From Arcobacteraceae bacterium (GTDB taxonomy: Bacteria; Campylobacterota; Campylobacteria; Campylobacterales; Arcobacteraceae): a stretch of DNA of 64,000 nucleotides. Made by a program: the position numbers and the translations under genes. Shown piece by piece: positions 1 to 8,507 of the stretch. The stretch's first letter is position 1, and every line of letters starts with the position of its first letter. Where the stretch lies: positions 153,122 through 217,121 of the forward strand of contig JAQUAG010000003.1 in the NCBI GenBank assembly GCA_028687375.1, read 5' to 3'. Under the pieces are notes generated by a model. The model was not told where the DNA came from. It saw nothing but the letters and a program-made list of their open reading frames with translations, and searched no databases.

Positions 1-1
1 A

Positions 2-508
2 AATGAAGAGGTTGCAAATAAGATAGCTGAGTATGAAAAATATAAAGATACCTATAAAGCTATCATCCCAATTTCAATAAAAAAAGGGAAAAAACAAGCA
101 AATCTTTTGGATGAAGTGGTTAAGTATCTTCCTGTTGGACCATATTTATTTGATACAGAAATCATGACTACTACAAACTTAAGAGATATTTACAGAGAGT
201 TCATAAGAGAATCTGTATTTGACAATATTAGTGATGAGATACCTTATGAAGCTGATGTTATTATGAATAAAGTGGAAGAAAAACCAAATGTTGAAGTGAT
301 AAAAGCAACTATCATTGTTGAAAAACAAACTCAAAAAGGGATGATAATTGGTGAGGGTGGAATTGCTATTAAAAGAATTGGACTTAATGCTAGAAAAAAA
401 ATAGAAAAGCTTATAGGTAAAAAAGTCTATCTTGAACTTTTTGTTTCAGTCAAAAAAGGTTGGAGCAAAAACAAAGAGGGTCTAAAACAATTAGGATACG
501 ATTTCTAA
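2..508 (+). CDS. era: GTPase Era, C-terminal part (gene starts before the window)
   Basis: Era is a GTPase that binds the 3' end of 16S rRNA and helps small-subunit assembly. The frame is open from base 2 to a TAA at 506-508, so about 168 C-terminal residues are visible; the G domain lies upstream of the window. The last ~75 residues form a type II KH domain with the GxxG-type loop GEGG followed by the helix AIKRIGLNARKKIEKL, and the protein ends in the W-S-K/L-x-x-L-G-Y-D-F tail typical of Era. The next gene starts 41 bp downstream on the same strand. Confidence 0.93.
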   Translation, partial: NEEVANKIAEYEKYKDTYKAIIPISIKKGKKQANLLDEVVKYLPVGPYLFDTEIMTTTNLRDIYREFIRESVFDNISDEIPYEADVIMNKVEEKPNVEVIKATIIVEKQTQKGMIIGEGGIAIKRIGLNARKKIEKLIGKKVYLELFVSVKKGWSKNKEGLKQLGYDF

Positions 509-549
509 TGAAATCAATATCTTCCATAGTGGTCTTTTAGGCTATCACT

Positions 550-1419
550 ATGAGAAGATTTGATGCTTCTAAAAAAGTATTGATACCATTTTCTCATATC
601 ACCCATATCTCCAAAAAAGTTACAGAACAAATCTCCCCAAAATATCTCCCATCATTTTTAAAAACATTAATTCTTCAAAAGAATATTCTTATCCCTAAAA
701 ACACTAAGATTTTTTATAGCTTTATTAAAGAAGCGAATATTTATGAGATATATCTCTTTGAAACTACAAATAAGAATCCTATTTTGGAATTTCAACTTTT
801 TGAAAATCATCCAGATTTTCAAAAGTTAAGAGATAAATATTTTCTTTTTATTACAACCAAATTTTTTGTAGTATTTTTTAATAATCAACCACTTTTTGCT
901 TTTGAAAATAAAAACTATACACAAGAAGATATTGTCAAATTTATAGAATTTACCCATAAAATTGTCATCTATAAAACAATTATGATAAACGAAAAGGAAC
1001 TAGAATTATTAAAATTAAACACTCAAAAATATAAGAAACTTCCCTTTCAAAAGGTTAATAATTCTTATGAATTTTATTATTATCTTTTTTATCTTCTCAT
1101 TGTAATTCTCTTCTCATTTTATATCTATAGTGAAAATTTATCCCAAAGCAATACTCCAAAGATAATAAAAACAGAGATAAAAGAGAGCTATAAAAGTAAA
1201 GAGATAACCCTTAAAATAGTTTCTTTTATAAAAAATCTAACCACCCATCATATCAAAGTTGAAAAATTAAAATATGATAAAAAATTGCATAGTACAATAA
1301 TTGCAACCAATCAAAATCTTTATAATTTTTTAGCTCATTACAAAAAAAGTCATAAAATTATTAAATTAGAAAAACTGAATGAAAATCTTTTTATGGCGGA
1401 GATTGAAATTGAACTTTAG
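550..1419 (+). CDS. pilus/type II secretion assembly protein, GspL/PilM-PilN-like (divergent)
   Basis: No family is recognisable with certainty. The 289-residue protein has a ~175-residue hydrophilic N-terminal part, one strong membrane segment at about residues 176-194 and a ~95-residue C-terminal part. That is the layout of GspL, or of a fused PilM (cytoplasmic) plus PilN (bitopic) protein. It lies directly before a second bitopic protein, a GspE-type ATPase and a GspF-type membrane protein, each overlapping the previous gene by 11 bp, so it is very likely part of the same machine. In Campylobacter jejuni the transformation genes ctsR, ctsP and ctsX sit beside ctsE and ctsF, and this could be a counterpart. 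The ATG at 550 is preceded by a weak AGG. The role is inferred from context and topology only. Confidence 0.6.
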   Translation: MRRFDASKKVLIPFSHITHISKKVTEQISPKYLPSFLKTLILQKNILIPKNTKIFYSFIKEANIYEIYLFETTNKNPILEFQLFENHPDFQKLRDKYFLFITTKFFVVFFNNQPLFAFENKNYTQEDIVKFIEFTHKIVIYKTIMINEKELELLKLNTQKYKKLPFQKVNNSYEFYYYLFYLLIVILFSFYIYSENLSQSNTPKIIKTEIKESYKSKEITLKIVSFIKNLTTHHIKVEKLKYDKKLHSTIIATNQNLYNFLAHYKKSHKIIKLEKLNENLFMAEIEIEL

Positions 1420-2239
1420 TTATGTTTTCTCTTCACTCTCTCTATTTCAAAAGATTGAACTCTATCTTATTCCACCTCTTTTGGCTTTTTTTCTTTTTTC
1501 AAGTGATTTATTTTTAAACTCTCAACCATTAGAAAATATCAAACTAAAGATACAAAAGAATACACCAAAACAAGCAAATAAGATAGAAGTAGTTGCATTT
1601 TATGAAACTATAGCAAAAATTGAAAATGTTAAAATTAATGCACTTAAAATTGAAAAAAACCATACAGTTTTTGTAAAATTTACAGGTGAAATTGATAATC
1701 TTTTAAACTTTATTGGACAAATTGAAAAAAGAGCACCAATAGACTCTTTAGACTTTATTCAATTGGATGATAAAATAGCAATTGATGGGATATTCTCAAT
1801 CAAAAATTTTCATAATACAACAATTACCCCTTTACCTAAAATAACTATCCAAAATCCATTTGAAACCACAATTACACTTTCAAATAAAATACAACAACCA
1901 ACTCTATTAGCAAAACAACCTATCAAAAAATCGATAAAGCCAAAAATAAAAAAAGAGCCTCTAGAAAAAATACCCAAAATATCTCCACCATTACAACTCC
2001 CTATCGAAGAAAAATTGGCTGAAGAGGAAACAATAGATAGAACAATTGATATGGTAGAAGTTTTACCAAAAACAAAAACAGTAGCCATTGTTGGAGAATA
2101 TGTTCTTTTAAACAAAGAGTGGTTAAAAGTTGGAGATAGCTACAAAGGATATACCATTAAAGAGATATCCAAAGAAACGATAGAATTTGCAAAAGATGGT
2201 GGTAAACTAGCTGTTATGGAGATGTTTGATGATAACTGA
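1409..2239 (+). CDS. bitopic pilus/secretion assembly protein, PilO/PilP or GspC/GspM-like
   Basis: Predicted single-pass inner-membrane protein of 276 residues: an N-terminal membrane segment (IELYLIPPLLAFFLF), a periplasmic part with a predicted alpha/beta region, a Lys/Pro-rich linker, and a short beta-rich C-terminus (VGEYVLLNKEWLKVGDSYKG...) that resembles the end of PilP/GspC proteins. I chose the TTG at 1409 because GGAG lies 7 bases upstream and it gives an 11-bp overlap with the previous gene, identical to the next two junctions. An in-frame ATG at 1379 would add 10 residues and overlap by 41 bp. The role (linking the platform to other parts of a pilus or DNA-uptake machine) is inferred from position and topology. 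Confidence 0.6.
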   Translation: MNFSYVFSSLSLFQKIELYLIPPLLAFFLFSSDLFLNSQPLENIKLKIQKNTPKQANKIEVVAFYETIAKIENVKINALKIEKNHTVFVKFTGEIDNLLNFIGQIEKRAPIDSLDFIQLDDKIAIDGIFSIKNFHNTTITPLPKITIQNPFETTITLSNKIQQPTLLAKQPIKKSIKPKIKKEPLEKIPKISPPLQLPIEEKLAEEETIDRTIDMVEVLPKTKTVAIVGEYVLLNKEWLKVGDSYKGYTIKEISKETIEFAKDGGKLAVMEMFDDN

Positions 2240-3632
2240 TTTAGATCTATTAACTATTGATTATGAACTTATTGAAAAAACAGATATAAATACACTATTA
2301 AAATACTCACTACTTCCGATCAAAGAATATGATATCTACATCTTGGTAGCTTCAACACTTAATAATCTAGAAATTGAATCAATAGAAAATATCTTTTCAA
2401 AGCCAATAAAATCAATACAAATAGAACAAAAAACATTTGATTTTGAGATACTGCATAGTAAATCAAAATACGACCTATTTATAAAAGCGAAAAAGTCTCT
2501 TCTAAACAAAGAGGATATCATAAACAATCAATCCCATATCTCACATTTTTTGGAAACCCTTTTTACAATTGCTATTTCATTAAATAGTAGTGATATCCAT
2601 ATTGAATCCCTCAAAAATGCTATTATTTTTCGGCTACGAATCGATGGGATTTTAGTTCAATTTTTTCGATTTGATATTGAACTTTATCCAATAGCGAGCT
2701 CCTCTTTGAAACTTTTTTCAAAACTAGACATTTCCCAAAAAAGAATCCCTCAAAATGGAAGGTTTTCAAAGTTTATAAATGAGAAAGATTATGATTTTAG
2801 GATTTCTATACTTCCAACTATCACAGGAGAATCGATTGTTATTCGAATTCTAGATAATCAAAAAGCATTTTTAGGTTTACAACATATTGGATTTTGCAAA
2901 GATGTTTATGATTCTATCAAAAAAAATATCAATTTTTCACAAGGGATGATTTTAATCACCGGAGCCACTGGAAGTGGAAAAACAACTACGATGTACTCTA
3001 TCTTAAATGAACTTGATAAGAAGAAGAAAAAAATCATCACCATTGAAGATCCAATCGAATACAATATCGATGGAGTTATGCAAGTTCCTATCAATGAAGA
3101 GATAGGACTTACTTACGATTTGGTTCTTAAAAATGTTTTAAGACAAGATCCTGATGTTATTATGATTGGTGAAATTAGAGATGAAAATGCTCTGAAAATT
3201 GCCATACAAGCCTCACTTACAGGACATCTTGTGATTGCTACACTTCATACAAATGATGCAATTAAAACTATCAATAGACTCCTTGATTTAGGGGCAAAGC
3301 CTTATTTGATAGCTTCAGTTTTAAGGCTTATTGTTTCTCAAAAACTTATTCGAGTTCTTTGTGATGAGTGTAAAGAAAAAGTTATTCTTGATAATCTCAC
3401 AACATACAAAAGTGTTGGTTGTCCTAAGTGCAATTTTAGTGGATTTATAGGGAGAACCATCATCACAGAACATTTTGAATTTGATGAAACTATCTCAAAA
3501 ATGGTCAATGAAAAATTGGATATTTCAGATATTTTATCCTATGCAAATTATAAATCTATCAACGACAATGCTTATGGTAAAGTTCTTGATGGAACTACCT
3601 CTTTAAACGAATATAATCTTTATGAAATATAA
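2229..3632 (+). CDS. GspE/PilB-family secretion ATPase (CtsE-like)
   Basis: Hexameric cytoplasmic ATPase that powers pilin or pseudopilin assembly. Counting from the ATG at 2229 (467 residues), the Walker A motif GATGSGKTTT starts at residue 245. It is followed by the Asp-box region TIEDPIEY, the Walker B region DVIMIGEIRD at about 307-317 and the His-box LTGHLVIATLHTNDA. A zinc-binding tetracysteine is present (C378, C381, C398, C401), as is usual for GspE/PilB assembly ATPases and absent from PilT retraction ATPases. A TTG one codon upstream extends the frame, but the ATG at 2229 gives an 11-bp overlap with the preceding gene. With the following GspF-like gene the order matches ctsE-ctsF of the C. 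jejuni natural transformation system; a type IV pilus or type II secretion role cannot be excluded because no pilin gene is in the window. Confidence 0.93.
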   Translation: MITDLDLLTIDYELIEKTDINTLLKYSLLPIKEYDIYILVASTLNNLEIESIENIFSKPIKSIQIEQKTFDFEILHSKSKYDLFIKAKKSLLNKEDIINNQSHISHFLETLFTIAISLNSSDIHIESLKNAIIFRLRIDGILVQFFRFDIELYPIASSSLKLFSKLDISQKRIPQNGRFSKFINEKDYDFRISILPTITGESIVIRILDNQKAFLGLQHIGFCKDVYDSIKKNINFSQGMILITGATGSGKTTTMYSILNELDKKKKKIITIEDPIEYNIDGVMQVPINEEIGLTYDLVLKNVLRQDPDVIMIGEIRDENALKIAIQASLTGHLVIATLHTNDAIKTINRLLDLGAKPYLIASVLRLIVSQKLIRVLCDECKEKVILDNLTTYKSVGCPKCNFSGFIGRTIITEHFEFDETISKMVNEKLDISDILSYANYKSINDNAYGKVLDGTTSLNEYNLYEI

Positions 3633-4785
3633 AATTACTTTCCAAGAAAATGGAAAAATAAGTTCAAAAGTAGTAAATGAAATCGATCAAAATACCATAA
3701 ATATTATCAAAATTGAGGAGTTAAATGAAACTTTTTTTAAACTCAATTTTAGTTCAGATAAAGAAGATGAAATAGTACTTCTATTTTATGAGATAAGTAT
3801 GATGCTCTCTTCAAAACTTCCCATTAAAGATATTATAGAGATACTTTTACAGTCACACAAAAAAGGGTTTAGAAAGGATATTTTAACCACTATTGACAAA
3901 ACTCTTCAAGATGGGAAACCAATTCATCAATCTCTTCAAATTTATGAAAAAGAGTTAGGATATTTACCCCTTTTATTTTTTAAATTAGGGGAACAAAATA
4001 GTAATCTAGAAACTGCTCTTCGTTCTCTTTATGAGATTCTCTATGAAAATCAAAAGATAAAAAATAAAATCAAAAATGCTTTACAATATCCATTTATTTT
4101 ACTTGGTTCATTTTTTATCTCGTTGGGATTTATTTTTGTTTTTGTTGTCCCTAAATTTGAATATATTTTTTTAGAATTTGGAGATAATTTACCTTTTAGT
4201 ACAACTATTTTACTCTCTATAAAAAATATACTTTTTGAAGATTATTTTATTATTGGCATTTTATTACTACTTATTTTTATACTATTTTATTTCTTTACAA
4301 TTCGTTATAGATATTTTTTTGATAGTGTGAAATTCACCTCTATCCCCTATTTTAGTAAAATGGAGAGGTATTTAATTTTTTACAAATTTTTCTTGAGTAT
4401 TTCACTTATAGTAAAATCAAAACATAAATTTCAAGATGCCCTATTTTATGGAAAAGATATGACACAAAATCAATATTTCACAGAAAAAATCTCTTTAATT
4501 ATCAAAGATATAAATGATGGAATACCCATTGGTGAAGCATTTAGAAAAGCTAATATCTTTGATGAAATTGCCATTCGGATGATATCTGTGGGGGAGCATA
4601 GCAACAATCTTGAAACTATTTTAGAAGATTTAAAAGATATCAACAAAAATCTACTTTCAAAAAATCTCGACAACTTAACAGCTTTTTTGAACCCTTTTTT
4701 TATTTTTATTATCTCTTCTGTCATCCTTTGGTTAGTCTTAGCCATAATGACTCCTGTGTGGGAGATGGGCAATTTTATAAAATAG
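3622..4785 (+). CDS. GspF/PilC-family inner-membrane platform protein (CtsF-like)
   Basis: Polytopic inner-membrane platform on which GspE-type ATPases act. The 387-residue protein has two GspF/T2SSF repeats, each a helical cytoplasmic part plus membrane helices. Membrane segments lie at about residues 154-180, 207-230 and 356-380, the standard three-segment topology of the family. Typical GspF sequences are visible (ALQYPFILL, GEAFRKANIFDEIAIRMISVGEHSNNL). The ATG at 3622 overlaps the ATPase gene by 11 bp, so the two are translationally linked. This closes the four-gene cluster; pilins, prepilin peptidase and secretin are not in the window. Confidence 0.9.
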   Translation: MKYKITFQENGKISSKVVNEIDQNTINIIKIEELNETFFKLNFSSDKEDEIVLLFYEISMMLSSKLPIKDIIEILLQSHKKGFRKDILTTIDKTLQDGKPIHQSLQIYEKELGYLPLLFFKLGEQNSNLETALRSLYEILYENQKIKNKIKNALQYPFILLGSFFISLGFIFVFVVPKFEYIFLEFGDNLPFSTTILLSIKNILFEDYFIIGILLLLIFILFYFFTIRYRYFFDSVKFTSIPYFSKMERYLIFYKFFLSISLIVKSKHKFQDALFYGKDMTQNQYFTEKISLIIKDINDGIPIGEAFRKANIFDEIAIRMISVGEHSNNLETILEDLKDINKNLLSKNLDNLTAFLNPFFIFIISSVILWLVLAIMTPVWEMGNFIK

Positions 4786-4790
4786 TTTGC

Positions 4791-4796
4791 TATAAT
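4791..4796 (+). promoter_or_regulatory. -10 element of the folE promoter
   Basis: A perfect TATAAT preceded by TTTGC (extended -10, TTTGCTATAAT) lies 44 bp before the folE ATG. No clear -35 box is seen, as is normal for the main sigma factor of Campylobacterota. Confidence 0.6.
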
Positions 4797-4839
4797 CACC
4801 CCTCTAAATACTAAAATAAAAATAATAAATAGGTTTACA

Positions 4840-5394
4840 ATGGAAAATGCAGTTAAAGAAATATTAGAACATATTGGTGAAGATACAAAGAGAGAAGGTC
4901 TTATAGATACACCAAAAAGGGTACGAAAAGCTTGGGAATTTATGTGTAGTGGATACAATCAAAATGCCGAGGAGATTATTAATAAAGCACTTTTTACAAC
5001 CACCAATGATGAGATGGTTGTGGTAAAAGATATAGAATTTTATAGTATGTGTGAGCATCATATGTTACCAATCATTGGAAAAGTTCATGTTGCATATATC
5101 CCTGATGGAAAAGTTGTAGGACTATCTAAAATCCCTAGAGTTGTAGATGTTTTTGCAAGACGACTTCAAATTCAAGAGCAACTCACAGAGCAAATCTGTG
5201 ATGCTATCAATGAAGCTATTAAACCAAAAGGTGTAGCTGTTGTAGTTGATGCTAGACATATGTGTATGGAGATGCGAGGTGTTGAGAAAATTTGTTCAAC
5301 TACTGTTACCTCAGCACTAAGAGGACTATTTAAAAAAGATAAAAAAACTAAAGATGAGTTTTTATCTATAATTTCATCTTCTTTTCATAAGTAG
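4840..5394 (+). CDS. folE: GTP cyclohydrolase I
   Basis: Converts GTP to 7,8-dihydroneopterin triphosphate, the first step to folate and also to queuosine. The 184-residue protein is of normal family length. The FolE signature [20 protein letters not shown] is present with Cys71 and His74 as zinc ligands, followed by [26 protein letters not shown] and the C-terminal [11 protein letters not shown], which supplies the third zinc ligand. It has its own promoter with a TATAAT at 4791-4796 and is separated from the pilus-like genes. The stop codon is one base from the stop of the convergent gene on the other strand. Confidence 0.97.
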   Translation: MENAVKEILEHIGEDTKREGLIDTPKRVRKAWEFMCSGYNQNAEEIINKALFTTTNDEMVVVKDIEFYSMCEHHMLPIIGKVHVAYIPDGKVVGLSKIPRVVDVFARRLQIQEQLTEQICDAINEAIKPKGVAVVVDARHMCMEMRGVEKICSTTVTSALRGLFKKDKKTKDEFLSIISSSFHK

Positions 5395-5395
5395 G

Positions 5396-5944
5396 TTATC
5401 GTCTGTTTTTTTTGATTATATAAAGAAATATTCTTTTAAATAGATTGATTTTTGATCTTTTTTCCCTTTTAAAAAGATTTAAAATCAATTTAATTCGATT
5501 TTTTATCCCATCCAAAAAAGTTTTGCTTTGTAAAAAGAGAGGATTAGTTTTTATAATATGAAGTATCTTAATCGTTAAATTATAAAGAGTTGCGAACCAT
5601 CCAATTGATAAAAGTCTCTCTTTTGAATTCTCTAAAACAGCAAAAGCAATAGCAACAGGGATGAATTTTACGATATATATAACCACAAATAATCCAACCA
5701 TCCCTTGCGCTAGAATAGCCAAAGCCCAAACTCCCATAATTTCTGAAACTCCAAAAAAAAGGACGAAGATAGTTAATATAAGATATTTATGTTGAGTACT
5801 TATCCAAAAAAGTAAAGATTGATAAAGTTTTAACTCTTTAAATTTAAGATAAATTGGTTCTAAAATAGTATCCCAAAAAAGATACTCTAAAAGAAGATAG
5901 GCAAACGCAAGAAGGGAGATAAAAAAGTTTCTAATAACTCTCAT
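5396..5944 (-). CDS. small integral membrane protein of unknown function
   Basis: I do not recognise a characterised family. The 182-residue protein has hydrophobic segments at about residues 7-25, 52-72, 74-100 and a weaker one near 115-130, then a strongly basic tail (KREKRSKINLFKRIFLYIIKKNRR) with several Lys/Arg clusters that would face the cytoplasm. It is the last gene of the minus-strand run that includes the acetyltransferase and engB; 6 bp separate it from the upstream gene. The basic tail could contact acidic lipids or nucleic acid, but this is speculation. Confidence 0.7.
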   Translation of the reverse strand: MRVIRNFFISLLAFAYLLLEYLFWDTILEPIYLKFKELKLYQSLLFWISTQHKYLILTIFVLFFGVSEIMGVWALAILAQGMVGLFVVIYIVKFIPVAIAFAVLENSKERLLSIGWFATLYNLTIKILHIIKTNPLFLQSKTFLDGIKNRIKLILNLFKREKRSKINLFKRIFLYIIKKNRR

Positions 5945-5950
5945 ATAGTT

Positions 5951-6409
5951 TTAAATATGTAAAGTAAGTGCTATCTCATCACAAATTGGAAAATGTTTAC
6001 ATTTTATGCAATCTAGCCAAATTTTTGTTTCAGGGATTGTCTCTTTTGCAATCACTTCAAATCCAAACTTTTCAAATAACTTTTGTTGGTAAGTTAAAAC
6101 TAAAACCGTTTTCAAGTTATAGTGCATCGCTTCTTCTATAGCTCTTTGGATGAGTTCTTTCCCCACACCTTGTTTTCTAAATTCACTTCCAACAACCAAA
6201 CTTCTAATCTCACATAAACTATCTGTATGGATATGCAATGCCACGAAACCAATTATCACTTCACCATCATAAGCTACAATATAAGAACGGATAGTTGTAG
6301 CCATCTCAGAACTATTTCTTTCTAAAATATTTCCATTTTTGACTTCACTTGCAACTAATCCTTGCATTTTAGGAATATCAAGTACTGTTGGTTTTATAAA
6401 ATGAATCAT
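5951..6409 (-). CDS. GNAT N-acetyltransferase, short ArgA-type (probable N-acetylglutamate synthase)
   Basis: A 152-residue single-domain GNAT enzyme. The acetyl-CoA binding motif is visible as RSLVVGSEFRKQGVGKELIQ, followed by the beta-bulge part VLTYQQKLFEKFGFEVI. The C-terminal tail WLDCIKCKHFPICDEIAL, with three cysteines, is a hallmark of the short stand-alone N-acetylglutamate synthases that make N-acetylglutamate from acetyl-CoA and glutamate for arginine synthesis in bacteria lacking the long ArgA. The assignment rests on that tail and on size; the acceptor is not proven. It lies 12 bp downstream of engB. Confidence 0.8.
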   Translation of the reverse strand: MIHFIKPTVLDIPKMQGLVASEVKNGNILERNSSEMATTIRSYIVAYDGEVIIGFVALHIHTDSLCEIRSLVVGSEFRKQGVGKELIQRAIEEAMHYNLKTVLVLTYQQKLFEKFGFEVIAKETIPETKIWLDCIKCKHFPICDEIALTLHI

Positions 6410-6421
6410 CTTTTTTACCCT

Positions 6422-7027
6422 CTATTTTCCAAATAAATAGGTAGAAAGGGCACTTTCTAAGTTCTCAATACCTCTATTTTTCAAATTTGAAACAAATATC
6501 CCTTTTGGATATTTAAGCTTTAGTTTTTGCAAATCAGCTTGGGTAAGTTTATCTGTTTTTGTAAAAGCATTGAGGATTAATTGATCTCCCCTTTTGATAT
6601 AGTTCAAAAACTCATCTACACTCTTATCAATATCCAAGTCAATATGTCTTGAATCTATTAAATGGACAAAAATTTGTACATTTGGTCGTTTTTCTAAAAA
6701 TTCTGTAAGATTTTTATTCCAATCTCTTTTGAGTGATTTTGCTACTTTTGCATATCCAAATCCTGGTAAATCAACAAATCTTGCTCGTCTGTGTTCACTT
6801 TCCAAATCTTCATCATCTTTAAATGTGATATCAAAAAAATTGATTAGTTGTGTTTTCCCTGGTGTTGAAGAGGATTTTGCAAGACTTTTTCTTTTTGTTA
6901 AAGAGTTTAAAAGGGAACTTTTCCCAACATTACTTCTCCCCAAAAATGCTATCTCTGCCACATCTGGATTTGGACATTCTGCTATGTTGGATGCCGAAGT
7001 TAAAAATTGTGCATCTATTATTCTCAT
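6422..7027 (-). CDS. engB: ribosome biogenesis GTP-binding protein EngB (YsxC/YihA)
   Basis: Essential GTPase of large ribosomal subunit assembly. The 201-residue protein shows G1 GRSNVGKSSLLN, the G2 threonine in SSTPGKTQLINFF, G3 DLPGFGYAKV and G4 TKTDKLT, in the usual order for the family. The lptA stop abuts the start, so engB is the downstream member of the lptC-lptA-engB run. The ATG at 7025-7027 gives the conserved short N-terminus before the region ASNIAECPNPDVAEIAFLGRSNVGKS. Confidence 0.95.
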   Translation of the reverse strand: MRIIDAQFLTSASNIAECPNPDVAEIAFLGRSNVGKSSLLNSLTKRKSLAKSSSTPGKTQLINFFDITFKDDEDLESEHRRARFVDLPGFGYAKVAKSLKRDWNKNLTEFLEKRPNVQIFVHLIDSRHIDLDIDKSVDEFLNYIKRGDQLILNAFTKTDKLTQADLQKLKLKYPKGIFVSNLKNRGIENLESALSTYLFGK

Positions 7028-7504
7028 CTATTTACTCTCTATTTTTAATTTAAATTGAACTGGTTTGTTTTTTCCACCGTCAATATTTGTATTTTGATTT
7101 TTTTCATCATAATATATCTTTTCACCTTTGATTATCTTCTCTCCAGTCACATCTTCTAAATAACCATTTCCAGTGATAACATAAACTTGATTATCCACAT
7201 CATAAGTGATTTTATCACCTTTTCCTATCATAACCGTTGTTGGTCTTTTAAGTTTAATACTCACATGCCCATCTGCTATATAATTTTGGATAACTGTTTT
7301 ATTCGCGTTTCCAACTGTTTTGGTATAAACAATTAATTTATCACTATAAAGTGTATCTTCCCCTTTTATCATTGAAACTTTTCCACTAAAAATAATACTA
7401 TTTTTTGATTTATCTGCTGTAAAATTATTTGCTTTGATATCCACATCTGTTTCATCACCATATAAAGAGCTAATCAATATAAAAATAACTATAAAATACT
7501 TCAC
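7028..7504 (-). CDS. lptA: lipopolysaccharide transport periplasmic protein LptA
   Basis: Periplasmic bridge protein of the Lpt machine that carries LPS from the inner to the outer membrane. The 158-residue protein has a short signal peptide (KYFIVIFILISSLYG) and an OstA-type beta-jellyroll region starting with VDIKANNFTADKSKNSIIFSGKV and continuing through YSDKLIVYT and GKGDKITYD. The start is a GTG at 7502-7504 with AGGA 9 bases upstream. It directly follows lptC and precedes engB, so these form one transcription unit. Confidence 0.9.
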   Translation of the reverse strand: MKYFIVIFILISSLYGDETDVDIKANNFTADKSKNSIIFSGKVSMIKGEDTLYSDKLIVYTKTVGNANKTVIQNYIADGHVSIKLKRPTTVMIGKGDKITYDVDNQVYVITGNGYLEDVTGEKIIKGEKIYYDEKNQNTNIDGGKNKPVQFKLKIESK

Positions 7505-7506
7505 TT

Positions 7507-8025
7507 TTATAAATCCTTTGTATTTATTCTAAAATGGGCACTATCCCCACTTATTGCATAGTTATTTCTACTAAGGGAAAGATTTGTTCCACTAAAAATA
7601 CTATTTTTGTATCTAAATAAAAAGGGAACACTATTAGAAGCAACTCCACTTTTCATATCATATTGTAAAGAGTCTGTTGTAAGTCGAAAATCTTTATCTC
7701 TACTTATAACGACATCTTTTTGAAAATCATATATCTCATTTTCTCTTTTTATATATTTTGCACTGATTGTATCAGAATTATTATTAGCATTTCGCAACAC
7801 CACAATAGCATCTTTTAATTGGTCTTTATTTTCATATCGATAAGTTTCTTTAGATGTTAAAATTTTATCGACAAACTTTGTATTGATATCATACATAATA
7901 GAGTTGATAAAAGTTACTTGGGGTTTCTCTTCATTTGATTTAATCTTCATCTCCTCCACAATATTTGTATTTACAAATAAAAAGGGACTAAGTATGATAC
8001 AAAACAAAAAGAATTTTAAAGCCAT
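7507..8025 (-). CDS. lptC: LPS export ABC transporter periplasmic protein LptC
   Basis: Membrane-anchored periplasmic protein that passes LPS from LptBFG to LptA. The 172-residue protein has one N-terminal membrane anchor (residues ~2-19) and a beta-rich periplasmic part of LptC type (region around FRLTTDSLQYDMKSGVASNSVPFLF, SGTNLSLSRNNYAISGDSAHF). Its start overlaps the end of kdsC by 10 bp and lptA follows 2 bp later. The sequence is divergent from the Escherichia coli protein; fold pattern and gene order kdsC-lptC-lptA carry the call. Confidence 0.85.
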   Translation of the reverse strand: MALKFFLFCIILSPFLFVNTNIVEEMKIKSNEEKPQVTFINSIMYDINTKFVDKILTSKETYRYENKDQLKDAIVVLRNANNNSDTISAKYIKRENEIYDFQKDVVISRDKDFRLTTDSLQYDMKSGVASNSVPFLFRYKNSIFSGTNLSLSRNNYAISGDSAHFRINTKDL

Positions 8026-8507
8026 AAACTTTTTAACTCAATATCTGATATTTTTAAAATATACTCAATCATCTCTCTTGCAGCTCCATTTCCACCACTT
8101 TTAGAACTCACAATCGATACAATATCTTTCACTTCAGCAACAGCATCACTTGGACAAAAAGAGAGTTTTACAGATTGTAACATCTTAATATCATTCAAAT
8201 CATCACCAATAGCTGCTACATTTGCTAGAGTTAAATTCTCTTTTTCTAAGATTTCAGCTAAAATTTTTGTTTTATCTTTTACCCCTTGATAAATATACTC
8301 AACACCAAGTTCAGCTCCTCTTTTATCCACAATAACGCTATTTCTTCCAGTAATAAATGCAGCTTTAAACCCAAACTTTTTGCACCAAGCTTCTATAGCC
8401 ATACCATCTTTTACATCAAATGATTTTGTTTCAACGCCATTTGCATCGTAAGTTATTTTCCCATTTGTAAGGGTCCCATCTATATCAAATACAAGTAATG
8501 TAATCAT
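8016..8507 (-). CDS. kdsC: 3-deoxy-D-manno-octulosonate 8-phosphate phosphatase KdsC
   Basis: HAD-superfamily phosphatase (C0 type, no cap) that makes Kdo from Kdo 8-phosphate for the LPS inner core. The 163 residues show the nucleophile motif FDIDGTLTNGKI (D8, D10), motif II ITGRNS and motif III AAIGDDLNDIKML, plus the family feature VETKSFDVKDGMAIE. Its ATG overlaps the hisB stop codon by 4 bp (ATGA), indicating translational coupling. Linkage to lptC and lptA supports an envelope role rather than another HAD activity. Confidence 0.93.
   Translation of the reverse strand: MITLLVFDIDGTLTNGKITYDANGVETKSFDVKDGMAIEAWCKKFGFKAAFITGRNSVIVDKRGAELGVEYIYQGVKDKTKILAEILEKENLTLANVAAIGDDLNDIKMLQSVKLSFCPSDAVAEVKDIVSIVSSKSGGNGAAREMIEYILKISDIELKSLWL

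Noticed and set aside
508-540. Ten-codon frame (ATG overlapping the era stop) between era and the 550 gene
   Set aside because: Too short to support; no ribosome-binding evidence beyond the era context, and joining it to the next gene by a frameshift gives an early stop.
1810-2115. 101-codon open frame on the minus strand inside the PilO/P-like gene
   Set aside because: Fully inside a better supported plus-strand gene, low-complexity translation, no start signal; a shadow frame.
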